A stretch of 64,000 nucleotides of DNA from CAZODA01 sp964578485 (GCA_964578485.1 CAZODA010000011.1:1-64000), one strand, 5' to 3'; shown: positions 23,620-34,874, numbered from the stretch's first letter. Numbers and translations are program-made. Notes: generated by a model not told the origin, from the letters alone.

Positions 23620-24390
23620 AAGAAAAATATTTTCAATGTTTATGATCTTTTGGCGCTTGCTACAAGATATTTTAGCAACAAAAATATTAAAAAAACTTTA
23701 ATGCACCATTAACATGTATATATATTAATTTACTTATTGCAAAAACTGAACCATAATTATACATACTTTTAAAATCCTGTCCTAAAGTTTCTATCAGTTT
23801 AAAATTAAATTCTTAAATCATTATCAAGCTCCTTCACTGTGTTGATGGCTATTAGATACTTATAAATAACAAAGGCCTTTTATTCTCCTACACTATTTTT
23901 GAGAACAAATGCTTATGATATTTTTATTGCTAATAATTTTACAATTGAATGGCATTTGTTTAGTGCAATTCGGTTTAAAAAAATGAAAATAATTCTTGCA
24001 ATACAGCAATGAGTAAGTTTTGTTGCAAGTTCTAATAATAAAAGTACTGATGACTGTTAATTTATAGACACACAATGTATCAAAAAGTTAAAAAGAAGTC
24101 TCATTTTGTGCATTGATAATTCATCAATTCGTGTTAACTTTCATGAATATTCTATAAAAATTCAAAAAAGCTCTTTTGAGCATATTGAAGTATAATTGCA
24201 TACAAATGGCCATAACATCGTCTGTACATTTCAGTTCAAGAGTTTCGGCTATTATTCTTGGATCCCCTTACCTCACGGTACAGCAAATCAATGACAGTCA
24301 TTTGTGATTTTTTGTTTGGTATAGCCCAAAATAGCAGTGATTAGTTTTGTTATTTAAACACTATAAATGAGGTTTTTAATACTTTAAGCG
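23620..24390. other. 771 bp AT-rich intergenic region between ompH and the polysaccharide island
   Basis: No convincing gene. It holds the divergent starts of the ompH run (-) and the island (+). A TAGTTTTG at 24342-24349, about 42 bp before the first FAS1 gene, matches the -7 consensus TAnnTTTG, with a TTTG about 23 bases upstream. No sigma/anti-sigma pair, hybrid two-component regulator or other regulator is present here. Confidence 0.6.
24342..24349 (+). promoter_or_regulatory. candidate -7 box for the island
   Basis: TAGTTTTG; the nearest TTG (24316-24318) leaves a 23-base spacer, slightly longer than usual, so the assignment is tentative. Confidence 0.35.
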
Positions 24391-26619
24391 ATGATAAGAT
24401 TCAAGTGGATATTATTCAGAATTTTCCTCGTCTTCTCGGTGCTTATGATTGTAGCATCTTGTGAGAAGGAACTTGACAAGTATTATGAGGTTCCCGACTG
24501 GCTCAAAGGGAATGTTTGGGAGGTTTTGAGTAAAAGTGGGGAGCATTCTCTTTTTCTTGAAGCCATAGAAAGAGCAGGTTATAAGGAAATGATTAGTGGC
24601 CGCGGTATTATTACGGTAGTGGCTCCCGATGATAATGCTTTTCATGAGTATCTCAATAACAAGGGTTATGGGTCTGTTGGAGAGATAGCTATGGGAGAGC
24701 TCAGGAAAATGGTAGGCTACCATATTGTGTATTATGCCTTTGATCAAGCAAAGTTTGCCAATTACCGTCCTGAAGGATCAACTGCCTATGATGAACAGAT
24801 TACCGATGCCGGTCTATATTTTAAATTCAGGACAAAAAGTGCTACTGAAATTACTGAATACCGTGATTTCACAGTGCCAACGGCTGAAACTCCTCCTCTG
24901 AGAAAAGTATATCACAAGGAGCGTTTTTTGCCGGTGTTATCATCTTATCTTTTTGATACAAAAGGAATTGATCCAATTGCGAATTATGAATATTTTTATT
25001 CAGGAAGTAATTGGACGGGAGAGCAGGGTAGATTTAATATATCTAATGCATCGGTAAGAGAATACGGCATTATTGCTGATAATGGCTATGTATATGTTGT
25101 AGATCAAGTGTTGGAGCCCTTGGAAACTATTTATAATGTACTGGATGCCAATGACAATTTCAGTATTTTTAAGGAGATTTATGATCGTTTCATTGACTTT
25201 CAATATAACGAGGATTTATCGCAAAATTATGGTCAGGGGGATTCATTGTTTCTTTATTATCATGTAGATCTTCCGAAGATTGCTTCTGAGTGGTCTTATA
25301 ATGGCGAAGGAGGTTTACCCGATTATGCTGATCTGGCCACTCTTTCTCGTGAATCTAACAATGTCTTTGCCCCTATCAATAGTTCTATTCTTGATTTTTA
25401 CGACTCCTTCTGGAGTGATTATTATGATGGTTTGGAATCAGTTCATTTTTTACCAATAAAATATTTGCTTGATAATCACGTACATGAAGGAGACATTGTT
25501 TTTCCGGAGGAGATCAATCGCGGACGTGTGATTACAAAGTATGGAAACCCTGTTGATTTTAATCCTGAGGATGTATCGCTAAAGGCAATGTGTAATAATG
25601 GAACTTTATATGGGCTTGACAATCTCATGGTTCCCAGAATGTTTGAAAGTGTGACGGCTTCGGCATTTCAGAGGCCTGAGTTTAGAATGTTTTTGCACAT
25701 GATGGATCAAACTTCTATGGTACAGCCCTTAATGTCTGAAGATTTTGAGTTTAACATGTTTTTACCTGACGATCATATTATTCAGGGTAACTCTTCGATT
25801 GAAGGCCGCATGATGCTTTATCAGAATCTGAATCCCAATAAATTTGGCATGCAATCCATTCAAATTGAAGGAGATGATGTTCCTTGGACAGCTATGAATC
25901 TTGGAACAATGACTGCTTTTGTTCGTAATCATGTTACCAATAAGATGATGACCAAAGTTGATAATCTAAAAGTGTTGAAAACGCTAAATTCGTTTCAATA
26001 TTTATTGGTAGAAGATGATCAATTTATTTATTCTTCAGATATATACAATAATTATAAAGATAGTCCTTCAGCTTTTACAAAAATCACCGAACACTACAAT
26101 GGGACTTCCTTACGATTAACCGGCACTGATGATCGTGCTTTAACACAGGATTTCTCCTTGTTTAAAAATCAATTGATATATAACACCCCCTCTGATTTGA
26201 GTTATTTTGAGCAATTGTGCCGCGCAGGAGGCTTCCTTACTTCTGCTTTGCCTTTTAGCTTTTTACTCGGTGAACGTTTTATAGTGTTTGCACCTACTGA
26301 AGAAGCAATATTGGATGGATTTGCAAGTATTCCATCGCAGCCTTCTGCCATTGGTGCATATATGAGATATTATTTTGTTAGTGTCAATGAAAGTCGTTTG
26401 GGTGATTATCCATTTCCGGGGGCTGGTATAGAGGGTGAGTTAATTACTTATGGACAAGTGGATAGTGATACCCGGGCTGTATTAACATTGATTGATAATG
26501 GCGACCAGCTCCAGGTAATGGATGCCAAAGGTAATATTGTAAATGTTTTAGAAGTATTTCCGAGAATTTATGGCGATGGAGCCGTGTATATGATTGACGG
26601 ATTGCTGGAGTTTCAATAA
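24391..26619 (+). CDS. multi-FAS1 (fasciclin) domain surface lipoprotein
   Basis: 742 residues. A lipoprotein signal (hydrophobic run ending IVASC, Cys24) predicts lipid anchoring. Several fasciclin-type units can be seen: 43-115 (VWEVLSKSGEHSLFLEAIER, TVVAPDDNAFHEYLNN), about 245-300 (degenerate), about 420-490 (FRMFLHMMDQ, MFLPDDHII), and about 610-742 (FEQLCRAGGFL, IVFAPTEEAI). FAS1 units usually mediate adhesion or carbohydrate binding. It is the first gene of the island, 13 bp before a susC, so it is likely a surface glycan-binding partner of the SusC/D complex. Confidence 0.78.
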   Translation: MIRFKWILFRIFLVFSVLMIVASCEKELDKYYEVPDWLKGNVWEVLSKSGEHSLFLEAIERAGYKEMISGRGIITVVAPDDNAFHEYLNNKGYGSVGEIAMGELRKMVGYHIVYYAFDQAKFANYRPEGSTAYDEQITDAGLYFKFRTKSATEITEYRDFTVPTAETPPLRKVYHKERFLPVLSSYLFDTKGIDPIANYEYFYSGSNWTGEQGRFNISNASVREYGIIADNGYVYVVDQVLEPLETIYNVLDANDNFSIFKEIYDRFIDFQYNEDLSQNYGQGDSLFLYYHVDLPKIASEWSYNGEGGLPDYADLATLSRESNNVFAPINSSILDFYDSFWSDYYDGLESVHFLPIKYLLDNHVHEGDIVFPEEINRGRVITKYGNPVDFNPEDVSLKAMCNNGTLYGLDNLMVPRMFESVTASAFQRPEFRMFLHMMDQTSMVQPLMSEDFEFNMFLPDDHIIQGNSSIEGRMMLYQNLNPNKFGMQSIQIEGDDVPWTAMNLGTMTAFVRNHVTNKMMTKVDNLKVLKTLNSFQYLLVEDDQFIYSSDIYNNYKDSPSAFTKITEHYNGTSLRLTGTDDRALTQDFSLFKNQLIYNTPSDLSYFEQLCRAGGFLTSALPFSFLLGERFIVFAPTEEAILDGFASIPSQPSAIGAYMRYYFVSVNESRLGDYPFPGAGIEGELITYGQVDSDTRAVLTLIDNGDQLQVMDAKGNIVNVLEVFPRIYGDGAVYMIDGLLEFQ

Positions 26620-26632
26620 TGAGAATTGAGTA

Positions 26633-29600
26633 ATGAATATAGATATGAAAATATTGAGAATATTATCCTTATTTGCAGCATTTTTGTTTGTAGCTCAATT
26701 TGCGCAGGCTCAAAAAATAGTGCTGGGAATCATCAAAGATAATCAAGGTTTGCCCCTGCCGGGGGTTAATATTTATGTCGTTAATCCGGCTGATCGACCA
26801 ATTACCGGAACCACTACCGGTGCCGAAGGGGAATACCGTCTTGTTTTTCCGGATGAAGAAGGCCTTACTCTGGTTTATTCTTTTATTGGATTGAAAACAC
26901 AACGGATCCCTTATATAGATCAATTCAGAGTGGATGTGGTTCTTGAAGAAGAAGAATGGATGCTTGAAGGAGCTGAGATTGTTGCCAGAGCTACTGTACG
27001 TAACCAAGTAGGATTAACCGACAGGGAAGTTGTGGCATCTACCCAAAGAATCACAACAGAGATGTTGAAGACAGCTCCTGTCTTATCTATTGAAGAAGCA
27101 ATACAGGGTAGAATGGCAAATGTGGATATTCTTACAAGTGCAGAACCCGGAGCACGAAGTGCTATTCGGATTCGTGGTACTTCTTCATTGAATGCTTCTT
27201 CGGAACCTTTGATAGTAGTGGATGGGGTACCTTATCCAACCGAAATTGCAGATGATTTTAATTTTGCCACTGCCAACGATGAGGATTTTGGAGCTTTGGT
27301 TAATATTTCACCTACCGACATTGAATCGATTGAGGTATTAAAGGATGCGGCAGCTACTGCAATATGGGGGTCAAAAGGTGCCAATGGGGTATTGATCCTT
27401 ACTACTAAAAAAGGACAGAGTGGGCGATCCCGTTTTAATTTTTCCTCTAAATATGATTTGAGGAAAGAGCCTAATACGATACCTATGCTTAATGCGGCTC
27501 AATATGTAGCCATGATACAGGACGCTGTTTGGAACACAGTGAATGACAGGGGTTACCAAGGGAGTCTGGGATATTTGTCATTATTATATGATACCAATGA
27601 AATAGGTTTTGATCCTAACTGGATTTATTTTAAAGAGTATAACCAGGATACTGATTGGCTTGAAGAGATTACGCAAACAGGGTATTCATTGGATAACACG
27701 TTTTCGATGACAGGTGGTGGCGATCGTGCTAATTATCGTTTATCACTGGGATATTTATCTGAGGAGGGGACAACCATAGGAACCGGATTTGAACGTTTTA
27801 GTTCGTTATTGAGTATTAGGTACCGTTTTTCAAATCGTTTTAATATCACCACCGATTTTTCCTTTTCCAATGCAGAAAGAGAAAGTTACTGGTCGAATCC
27901 TCGGGGACAGGCACTTACAAAAATGCCCAATATGAGTCCTTATTTTATTGGAGAAAATGATGAAAGATTGAGTGAGTATTTTACCCCCAATGCATATTTT
28001 CAAGGAACTTTGGGTGGAATGGGAAGTACAGAGATCAAAAGCGGGGTGTTTAATCCTCTTGCTATGGTTAACGAATCCATCAATAATACTTCATCCACCA
28101 ATAGTAGGTTTGTTTTCAATCTTAATTATAAATTACTTGATAATCTTGATTATTACGGTATTGTAGGCTTAGATATTCGGAAAAACAAGAATAAACGATT
28201 TTTACCACAGAGTGTTACAGGTGTAACATGGACGGATGCTTGGTTTAACAGAAGTGCCGATATGATTTCTGATAATGTTTATTTAAATACAGATAATAAA
28301 CTTATATATCGTTATAATCTTGCCAATATCCATCAATTTATTCTAACCGGAATTTTTCAAACTTCGGAAAGTATATCCTCAAGTTACAGAAGTGAAGTGA
28401 GCGGGAATGCATCACCATCAACATCTGATCCAACTGCCGGTGGTAATATTGCCGGTATGGATTCAGGAACCAGTCGTTCGCGACAGCTTGGTTTTATTGC
28501 TAATGCCCACTATTCATTATTTAACCGCTATATGTTTAATGCAGGATATCGACGGGAAGCCAATTCCAGTATGGGGGCTAATAATCGATGGGCAGGTTTT
28601 CCTACCTTAGGCTTTGCCTGGCATTTGAGCGATGAGTATTTTATGGAAGCGCTTGATTGGCTTAGCACTTTTAAGCTGAGGTTCAGTTGGGGGCAGAGTG
28701 GAAATGCTCCGCGTGGGTCATACTCGTATATTGGTGCATTTAGTCCCATTACACCCGGTTATATTGATAATATAGCTATTGAACCGGTACGCATACAATT
28801 GGATAATTTAAAATGGGAAACTGTAACACAAACTAATGTGGGAATTGATTTTTCATTAATAGAAGATCGTTTGCGTTTCACATACGATTGGTATGATAAG
28901 ATCACCAGCGATATGTTACAAACAAATGTTGGCTTACCTACATCAACCGGGCACAGTAAAGTTAATTGGTTTAACTCCGGAAAAATGTCGAATAAGGGAT
29001 GGGAGTTCCGCGTTGATTATGATTTTCTTAGAACATCCGACTGGACAGCTTCAGTGAATTTTAATATAGCGCAGAACAAAAACGAAATTATTGAGTTGCC
29101 CGAAAATCTGACTTACTATTCTTATAATTTTGATAATGGGAATTATGCGTTTCAGGTGAAAGAGGGTAATCCCCTTGGAGCTTTTTACGGATATAAATAT
29201 GAAGGAGTATATCAGAATATCGATGACACCTATGCTCGCGATATTGATGGCAATCTTATCTTGGATATTAGTGATAAACCGGTTTACATTAGAAACGGAG
29301 ATTTGAGAGTATATCCCGGTGATGCCAAATATACTGATATCAACGGAGATGGTGTGATAGATCAGAATGATATTGTTTACCTGGGTAATTCCATGCCTAT
29401 TGCCACAGGTGGTGGCGGAGTAATGCTTAAATATAAAAACATTTCGATGAGTGCTTTTTTTCATGGAAGGGCAGGACAAAAGGTAATCAATCAGACCCGT
29501 ATCAGCACTGAGAATATGCGTGGAACAGCTAATCAAAGTACTGCGGTTCTTAGACGTTGGAGACATGAAGGAGATGATACTGCTATTCCACGTGCTTTAT

Positions 29601-29899
29601 ATGATACAGGGTATAATTATCTGGGGTCTGATCGTTTTGTGGAAGATGCTTCTTTTTTGAGGCTGAAAACACTTACTTTCAGATATCAGTTTCCATCTAA
29701 CTTTTTATCACGTTGGTTGATTGAACGAATGGAGATATATTCAACTATATATGATTTATATACCTGGACCAATTATACCGGCCAGGATCCGGAAGTTTCG
29801 TTGTCAACACAGGATGGAGTAGCTTATCTTATTGCTCGTGATCGATCTTATACCCCTAAACCCGTTAGGGTTGCATTTGGGTTAAATATTGCATTTTAA
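26633..29899 (+). CDS. SusC/RagA-family TonB-dependent outer-membrane transporter 1
   Basis: 1088 residues. Signal peptide (ending AQAQ; codon 5 Met is an alternative start), carboxypeptidase D regulatory-like domain (about 28-108: GIIKDNQGLPLPGVNIYV), plug domain (about 130-250: EEAIQGRMANVDI, IRIRGTSSLNASSEPLIVVD, IEVLKDAAATAIWGSKGANG), then a 22-strand-type barrel ending RVAFGLNIAF. It imports oligosaccharides across the outer membrane powered by TonB. It is followed after 12 bp by its SusD lid. Confidence 0.95.
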   Translation: MNIDMKILRILSLFAAFLFVAQFAQAQKIVLGIIKDNQGLPLPGVNIYVVNPADRPITGTTTGAEGEYRLVFPDEEGLTLVYSFIGLKTQRIPYIDQFRVDVVLEEEEWMLEGAEIVARATVRNQVGLTDREVVASTQRITTEMLKTAPVLSIEEAIQGRMANVDILTSAEPGARSAIRIRGTSSLNASSEPLIVVDGVPYPTEIADDFNFATANDEDFGALVNISPTDIESIEVLKDAAATAIWGSKGANGVLILTTKKGQSGRSRFNFSSKYDLRKEPNTIPMLNAAQYVAMIQDAVWNTVNDRGYQGSLGYLSLLYDTNEIGFDPNWIYFKEYNQDTDWLEEITQTGYSLDNTFSMTGGGDRANYRLSLGYLSEEGTTIGTGFERFSSLLSIRYRFSNRFNITTDFSFSNAERESYWSNPRGQALTKMPNMSPYFIGENDERLSEYFTPNAYFQGTLGGMGSTEIKSGVFNPLAMVNESINNTSSTNSRFVFNLNYKLLDNLDYYGIVGLDIRKNKNKRFLPQSVTGVTWTDAWFNRSADMISDNVYLNTDNKLIYRYNLANIHQFILTGIFQTSESISSSYRSEVSGNASPSTSDPTAGGNIAGMDSGTSRSRQLGFIANAHYSLFNRYMFNAGYRREANSSMGANNRWAGFPTLGFAWHLSDEYFMEALDWLSTFKLRFSWGQSGNAPRGSYSYIGAFSPITPGYIDNIAIEPVRIQLDNLKWETVTQTNVGIDFSLIEDRLRFTYDWYDKITSDMLQTNVGLPTSTGHSKVNWFNSGKMSNKGWEFRVDYDFLRTSDWTASVNFNIAQNKNEIIELPENLTYYSYNFDNGNYAFQVKEGNPLGAFYGYKYEGVYQNIDDTYARDIDGNLILDISDKPVYIRNGDLRVYPGDAKYTDINGDGVIDQNDIVYLGNSMPIATGGGGVMLKYKNISMSAFFHGRAGQKVINQTRISTENMRGTANQSTAVLRRWRHEGDDTAIPRALYDTGYNYLGSDRFVEDASFLRLKTLTFRYQFPSNFLSRWLIERMEIYSTIYDLYTWTNYTGQDPEVSLSTQDGVAYLIARDRSYTPKPVRVAFGLNIAF

Positions 29900-29911
29900 T
29901 CAATTACATCG

Positions 29912-31420
29912 ATGAAAATGAAAAAGAATTTTAAGATATTAATGTTGGGTGTTTTAGCAGTTTTGTTGCTAACTGCATGTAATGACTGGTTGGAGTTGCA
30001 TCCCGAAAATGAACAGATCAGTGATAGCTTCTGGGAGACTAAAGAAGAGGTAGAAGCTGTTTTATCTGCCGGATATGTAAAACTTAGAAGTTCAGTAGAA
30101 TACCTATATGTTTGGGGTGAAGTTAGAGCCGATGGAGTTGACTTATTTGGAATTACTGTTGATGATAACATTCGTGCAGCTAACAGAATTCGCCAGATGG
30201 ATATTTTGCCCAACAATAGATATGCCAAATGGGAGCCAATGTATAAGATAATTAACATGGCTAATTCTATTATTCGTTATGCACCTGAGGTGGTTGAAAA
30301 AGATGCTTCTTTTACGCCACAAGAGATGCAGTCATTTCTGTCGGAGGCTTATTTCCAGAGAGCCTTGGCTTATTTTTATCTGGTAAGAGTTTTTAAAGAG
30401 GTCCCATTGATTTTGGAGCCTTATGTTCGTGACGATTCTGAGTATGAAGTGGCTAAGTCGTCCGAATCGCTTATTCTCAATCAGATAGTAAGTGATTTGG
30501 AAGAAGCATTAGGAGCTGCCAAAGAGTTTTTTCCTGAAATTGATGATGAAGTATTATTAAATACTAAAGGGCGTGCTACCAAATGGGCTATTTACGCTTT
30601 GCTGGCAGATATATATCTTTGGCAGGGGGAGTATGATAAGTGTATTGAAGCTTGTGATGCTATCATTAATTCAGGGCGTGTTGGATTAATTACAAAGAAC
30701 AATTGGTTCAGTAACTTCTTTCCCGGCAATTCCAATGAGAGTGTATTTGAAATTCAATATTCCTATATGCGGCAGCAAACCAATAGTTTTTTAAGCTGGT
30801 TTAATACTCAAAAAAAATATATCATTTCGACGAATAATCTCCTGAAATTTCAGGATACCCAGACACTTGGCGATATACGTGGTTTGGATGCCTCTTATAC
30901 CGATGATTTTCGAATTTGGAAATATATCGGAAATGAAATACGGGTTAGCGATATTAGTAATAGGCTCAGTACAGAAAATGATCAGAATTTTATTATCTAC
31001 CGACTGGCTGATATTTTGTTGATGAAAGCAGAGGCATTGGTAATGAAAGGAAATGCCCATTATGGAGAAGCAACAAAAATTATTGCACGGGTGCGTGCCA
31101 GAGCAGGAATTGAAGAAGACTTAGTTGCCGCTTCTACAGAATTGGATATGCTGATTATGATACTGGATGAACGAGCACGTGAATTATTTTCTGAAGGCAA
31201 ACGCTGGTTCGACCTTTTGAGAGTAGCCCGGCGTAATGATTATGAGTATAAAAATTATATGATTAGTCAGGTGCTTACTGTGGTACCTTTAAACAGTGTA
31301 GCGATTGTCACTTCAAAGTTAATGGACGAAAACAGTTACTACCTGCCAATTCACCGCGATGAGCTGAATAACAACCGGTTACTGGAACAAAACCCATATT
31401 ATGCCGGGTTAGAGAATTGA
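29912..31420 (+). CDS. SusD/RagB-family surface lipoprotein 1
   Basis: 502 residues. Lipoprotein signal MKMKKNFKIL... with the lipobox LTAC (Cys23), helical TPR-like SusD core (LRSSVEYLYVWGEVRADGVD, AYFQRALAYFYLVRVFKEVP), and the family's C-terminal motif LDERARELFSEGKRWFDLLR. SusD forms a hinged lid on SusC and binds the incoming glycan. Adjacent to susC 1. Confidence 0.93.
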   Translation: MKMKKNFKILMLGVLAVLLLTACNDWLELHPENEQISDSFWETKEEVEAVLSAGYVKLRSSVEYLYVWGEVRADGVDLFGITVDDNIRAANRIRQMDILPNNRYAKWEPMYKIINMANSIIRYAPEVVEKDASFTPQEMQSFLSEAYFQRALAYFYLVRVFKEVPLILEPYVRDDSEYEVAKSSESLILNQIVSDLEEALGAAKEFFPEIDDEVLLNTKGRATKWAIYALLADIYLWQGEYDKCIEACDAIINSGRVGLITKNNWFSNFFPGNSNESVFEIQYSYMRQQTNSFLSWFNTQKKYIISTNNLLKFQDTQTLGDIRGLDASYTDDFRIWKYIGNEIRVSDISNRLSTENDQNFIIYRLADILLMKAEALVMKGNAHYGEATKIIARVRARAGIEEDLVAASTELDMLIMILDERARELFSEGKRWFDLLRVARRNDYEYKNYMISQVLTVVPLNSVAIVTSKLMDENSYYLPIHRDELNNNRLLEQNPYYAGLEN

Positions 31421-31531
31421 TTGATAATAATATTGAAAACGATTGTTGTTACAAAGGAACAGAATAGAACAAAAACTCAGGAAGTTGTTTAATCAGGCAA
31501 TACAATTGTTTTCGACCGTAATTTTTAAGTC

Positions 31532-33130
31532 ATGAAGAAATTATATGCAATATTATTTGTTTGGGTCTTAGTGTTTTCATGCTCCGATCCTTATGAGGAT
31601 GATATCACACTCGTTTATGAGGCCTTTCCGGTGGCAACTCATATTGAGGGAATACCTGAAAAATTTTCCGAATGGACTGCCTTGTTGCGACATGCAGGAT
31701 TGTTTAACACCATGAATTTAAAGGTAAATTACACCTGTTTTATTCCTGAAAATGATGCGATGCAACGATATTTGAATAATAATGGTTATTCAGAAGTAAG
31801 CGATATACCGGCTAAGGAAGCTGCTTTTCTGGTTAAGTATCATACTATTCAGGGAACTGAATATTCACAATCATTCTTTGCAAATGGCGTTTTGCCCGAC
31901 ACTACTGCCACCGGAGATTATATACGGATAGAGATTCGAGAAGGGGGATTAAATGCTATTTATGTTAATGGAGAAGCCCGCATTAGGAGTCTTGACATAG
32001 AGGCTACCAATGGTATTATCCATTCTCTTGAAGAGGTACTCATTCCTGTAAACGAAACTGTATGGGATAGACTCGACACCGACGAATTTACAATATTTCA
32101 AGAAGCTGCTAAAGCTACTGATTATGCTGAGATGCTGAATACTATCAGCTTTCCGGTTTTTCAGGAAGAACTTGGTTATTATATTCAACGTCGTCGATTT
32201 TTCACCTGTTTTGCTGTGCCGGATGAAGTTTTTCAGCAGCATAATATTAGTAACTTGAATGATTTGGTTCAATTTGTTGGAGCCGATACTAATTATAAGG
32301 ACAAAGAGAATGAATTGAATCGCTTTATTGCCTATCATTTGTTAGATCAACAATTGGGATATTCTACATTGGCAGAGTTTCAAGATGATGCAGCATCCAA
32401 GAATTTGGCTACAATGGCTAAAAATGAGCTGATCAATGCTTCTGAAGTGAACGGTGAATTTTATATTAATTTTAATAGTGGTGATAAAACAGGTGTACGG
32501 ATTGTTCAAGAGAATATAAGTGCCAAGAATGGTATGATTCATATTGTAGATAATTTGATGCCTATTAAAACACCACCTTTAACCAAGGTGATTTGGGAAT
32601 TGACCAATTATGCAGAAATAGCTTCTTTGTTTACCGGAAATTATCAGAATTCAGGACTGACCTCAACATTTTTGGGCCAGATTAAGAAGGGCGATGTTTC
32701 GATATATAATTGGGAAGCAATGCCGGCTGAACAAAATGATTATGCTGTGCAATATTATGTTGCTAACAGAAGTAATACAACACCTCATAATATGATGAAT
32801 CATGATTGTTTATTATTGAGGTTGGGATTATATGGCTGGATTGAACTGGAAACACCCCCTATTGTGAGAGGAACATATCGGGTTCATGTTCATTTTTTGA
32901 GTGATTCACAAAGAGGTTCTTCAGGAAAATTTATGACTATTTTAAATGGCCAATATCTCGGATCAGAAATTACAACGCACGGATTATCGTCGGCCGACAG
33001 ATTGGAATCGGCGGTGATGGGTATTGTTAGTTTTGATGAAACTACTACGCACACCCTACGCATATTGGCAACAGACAATAGTCCCTTATATATTGATCAT
33101 ATTGAATTTGAACCACCACCAAGTAAGTAA
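31532..33130 (+). CDS. FAS1-domain lipoprotein with C-terminal beta-sandwich
   Basis: 532 residues. Lipobox FSC (Cys17), two fasciclin-like units at about 35-175 (EWTALLRHAGLFNTMNLKVN, CFIPENDAMQRYL) and about 185-350 (AAKATDYAEML, HIVDNLMPI), then a C-terminal domain of about 160 residues that looks like a carbohydrate-binding jelly-roll (GTYRVHVHFLSD, HTLRILATDNSPLYIDHIEF). Third component of the first Sus set, probably surface-exposed and glycan-binding. No enzyme motif. Confidence 0.72.
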   Translation: MKKLYAILFVWVLVFSCSDPYEDDITLVYEAFPVATHIEGIPEKFSEWTALLRHAGLFNTMNLKVNYTCFIPENDAMQRYLNNNGYSEVSDIPAKEAAFLVKYHTIQGTEYSQSFFANGVLPDTTATGDYIRIEIREGGLNAIYVNGEARIRSLDIEATNGIIHSLEEVLIPVNETVWDRLDTDEFTIFQEAAKATDYAEMLNTISFPVFQEELGYYIQRRRFFTCFAVPDEVFQQHNISNLNDLVQFVGADTNYKDKENELNRFIAYHLLDQQLGYSTLAEFQDDAASKNLATMAKNELINASEVNGEFYINFNSGDKTGVRIVQENISAKNGMIHIVDNLMPIKTPPLTKVIWELTNYAEIASLFTGNYQNSGLTSTFLGQIKKGDVSIYNWEAMPAEQNDYAVQYYVANRSNTTPHNMMNHDCLLLRLGLYGWIELETPPIVRGTYRVHVHFLSDSQRGSSGKFMTILNGQYLGSEITTHGLSSADRLESAVMGIVSFDETTTHTLRILATDNSPLYIDHIEFEPPPSK

Positions 33131-33191
33131 AGTCGTATGGTTTATCTGTACAAAATAAAGAAGCTTAACACATATTTAACAGGCTGTTGAA

Positions 33192-34874
33192 ATGGATAGA
33201 ATAATAAATATTATAAATAGAATAAATTACAAACCGGGCTCTTCGTCAGATGTAATTTTCAGATCAAAACGGATGATATCATCCTGGGTGATATCGGCAT
33301 TGATCTTTGGAGGCTTGTTCTTGTTTATTTCCGGATGTTCCGATAATTGGAATTCTCATTATAAAAGTGAGCTGATAAGTGAGGATGTGTCGGATATGAC
33401 TTTGTATGAGTTTTTTCAGGGCGAGTCAAGCTATCGTGATTTTTTTACCATGCTGCAGGAGGCCGGAATTGATGAAGAGTTAAGTAGAGATCAGTATCTG
33501 ACAGTTTGGGCAATAAAAAATGATAATTTCAATATTGAAGACATGGGCGGGATTGAGCCTGATCATGTAGCCAAGTATCACATGAATTACCTTGCCTTTG
33601 GTACCACTAACCTTAAGGATGGATTAAGAATTCAGGCCTTGAACGGAATTTATTTGACCATTAGTCAGGATGATAATACCAGTTATGTGAATGATGCACC
33701 AATTGTTTCTTCCATGCGGTTTTCTAACGGGGTGGTACATGAAATTGAAGAGATGCTGATCCCTATGGTTAATATGTTTGAATATATCACTTTATTGGAG
33801 GATGATCATTCAATTATCAAAGATTCTATAATAACATATAATCGTCAGGTGTTTGATAGGATGCGGAGTGTTCCCATAGGAGTAGATGAAACCGGTAATA
33901 CCATTTACGATTCAGTGTTTTATACTTCAAATCCATTATTTGAGAATGCCGATTTTAGTTCAGAGTTTAGTCAGTTTACTTTGTTCCTTCCCAGTAATGA
34001 AGTGATGAACGCCTGTTTTGCTAAACTTGGAGAACAGTATGCATTAATGGGACAACAATTTTCATTGGAAGACTCCATATTGGCACTTGATTGGATAAAG
34101 AAAGCAATTTTTCATGAAGGTGTTATTAATGATTATACTGCTGTTTTGGACCTAAATTCACCCTTTGGAAAGGTTTGGCGAACTACAGTGCAAAAAGTTG
34201 ATGAGCTAAGCTTTCGGCCGGTAAGCAACGGTGTTGTTTATGATATTACCGAAATGAAGGTCCCTAATAATGTTATTATTAGTAGGATTAAGTCCCTTGT
34301 TTATTATTACACACATTTGACCGAACAACAGCAGGAAGAATTATACACATTAAAAGGTGTGACTTCGCATAGGGTTTTTCAAGCTGATGTATCTCCCATA
34401 GAAGGATTTTACTATTGGATGTTTGAGGTTTCCGGTGATCCGGAATCTGAAGAAGAATTTTCTGTAGAATTCCTGCCACTCGATTATAATGCAGATTCAG
34501 ATATAGTATCGATTATGCAAATTCCTCCCGGAGAATATAACTTGTATATGGGCTTTAGAAGTCTTCAACATCCTTATTTGGATATTTATTTTCACCAAGG
34601 ATCGGATCCTATTCCGGAAGATATAGAGCCGATTGGTTTAAATATCCCTGCCAGTCAGTCAAATCCATGGAATTACGACCGATACAATGATACCGACCCG
34701 AATATTGCAAGATGGAATGGACTGGGAGGATTGGTAGGAGTGGTCAACATTGAAGGTGAAGAGATGAGCACATTCCGCATTAAAGTAAAATTTAACAGCT
34801 TACAGGCTGTAGGTTCTCCAAAGAGGTTCCAGATATATCATTGGGCATTGCGACCAACAGCTAATAATTATTAG
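33192..34874 (+). CDS. FAS1-like domain lipoprotein
   Basis: 560 residues. The lipoprotein signal is internal to the first ATG: SKRMISSWVISALIFGGLF... FISGC (Cys49), so translation may start at 33192 with a long basic leader or at the Met at 33273. FAS1-type segments at about 60-195 (DMTLYEFFQGESSYRDFFTM, VWAIKNDNF) and about 195-370 (TLFLPSNEVMNACF, VYDITEMKVP), then a beta-rich C-terminal domain (GEYNLYMGFRSL, FRIKVKFNSLQ) resembling that of the preceding protein. 38 bp before susC 2. Confidence 0.68.
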   Translation: MDRIINIINRINYKPGSSSDVIFRSKRMISSWVISALIFGGLFLFISGCSDNWNSHYKSELISEDVSDMTLYEFFQGESSYRDFFTMLQEAGIDEELSRDQYLTVWAIKNDNFNIEDMGGIEPDHVAKYHMNYLAFGTTNLKDGLRIQALNGIYLTISQDDNTSYVNDAPIVSSMRFSNGVVHEIEEMLIPMVNMFEYITLLEDDHSIIKDSIITYNRQVFDRMRSVPIGVDETGNTIYDSVFYTSNPLFENADFSSEFSQFTLFLPSNEVMNACFAKLGEQYALMGQQFSLEDSILALDWIKKAIFHEGVINDYTAVLDLNSPFGKVWRTTVQKVDELSFRPVSNGVVYDITEMKVPNNVIISRIKSLVYYYTHLTEQQQEELYTLKGVTSHRVFQADVSPIEGFYYWMFEVSGDPESEEEFSVEFLPLDYNADSDIVSIMQIPPGEYNLYMGFRSLQHPYLDIYFHQGSDPIPEDIEPIGLNIPASQSNPWNYDRYNDTDPNIARWNGLGGLVGVVNIEGEEMSTFRIKVKFNSLQAVGSPKRFQIYHWALRPTANNY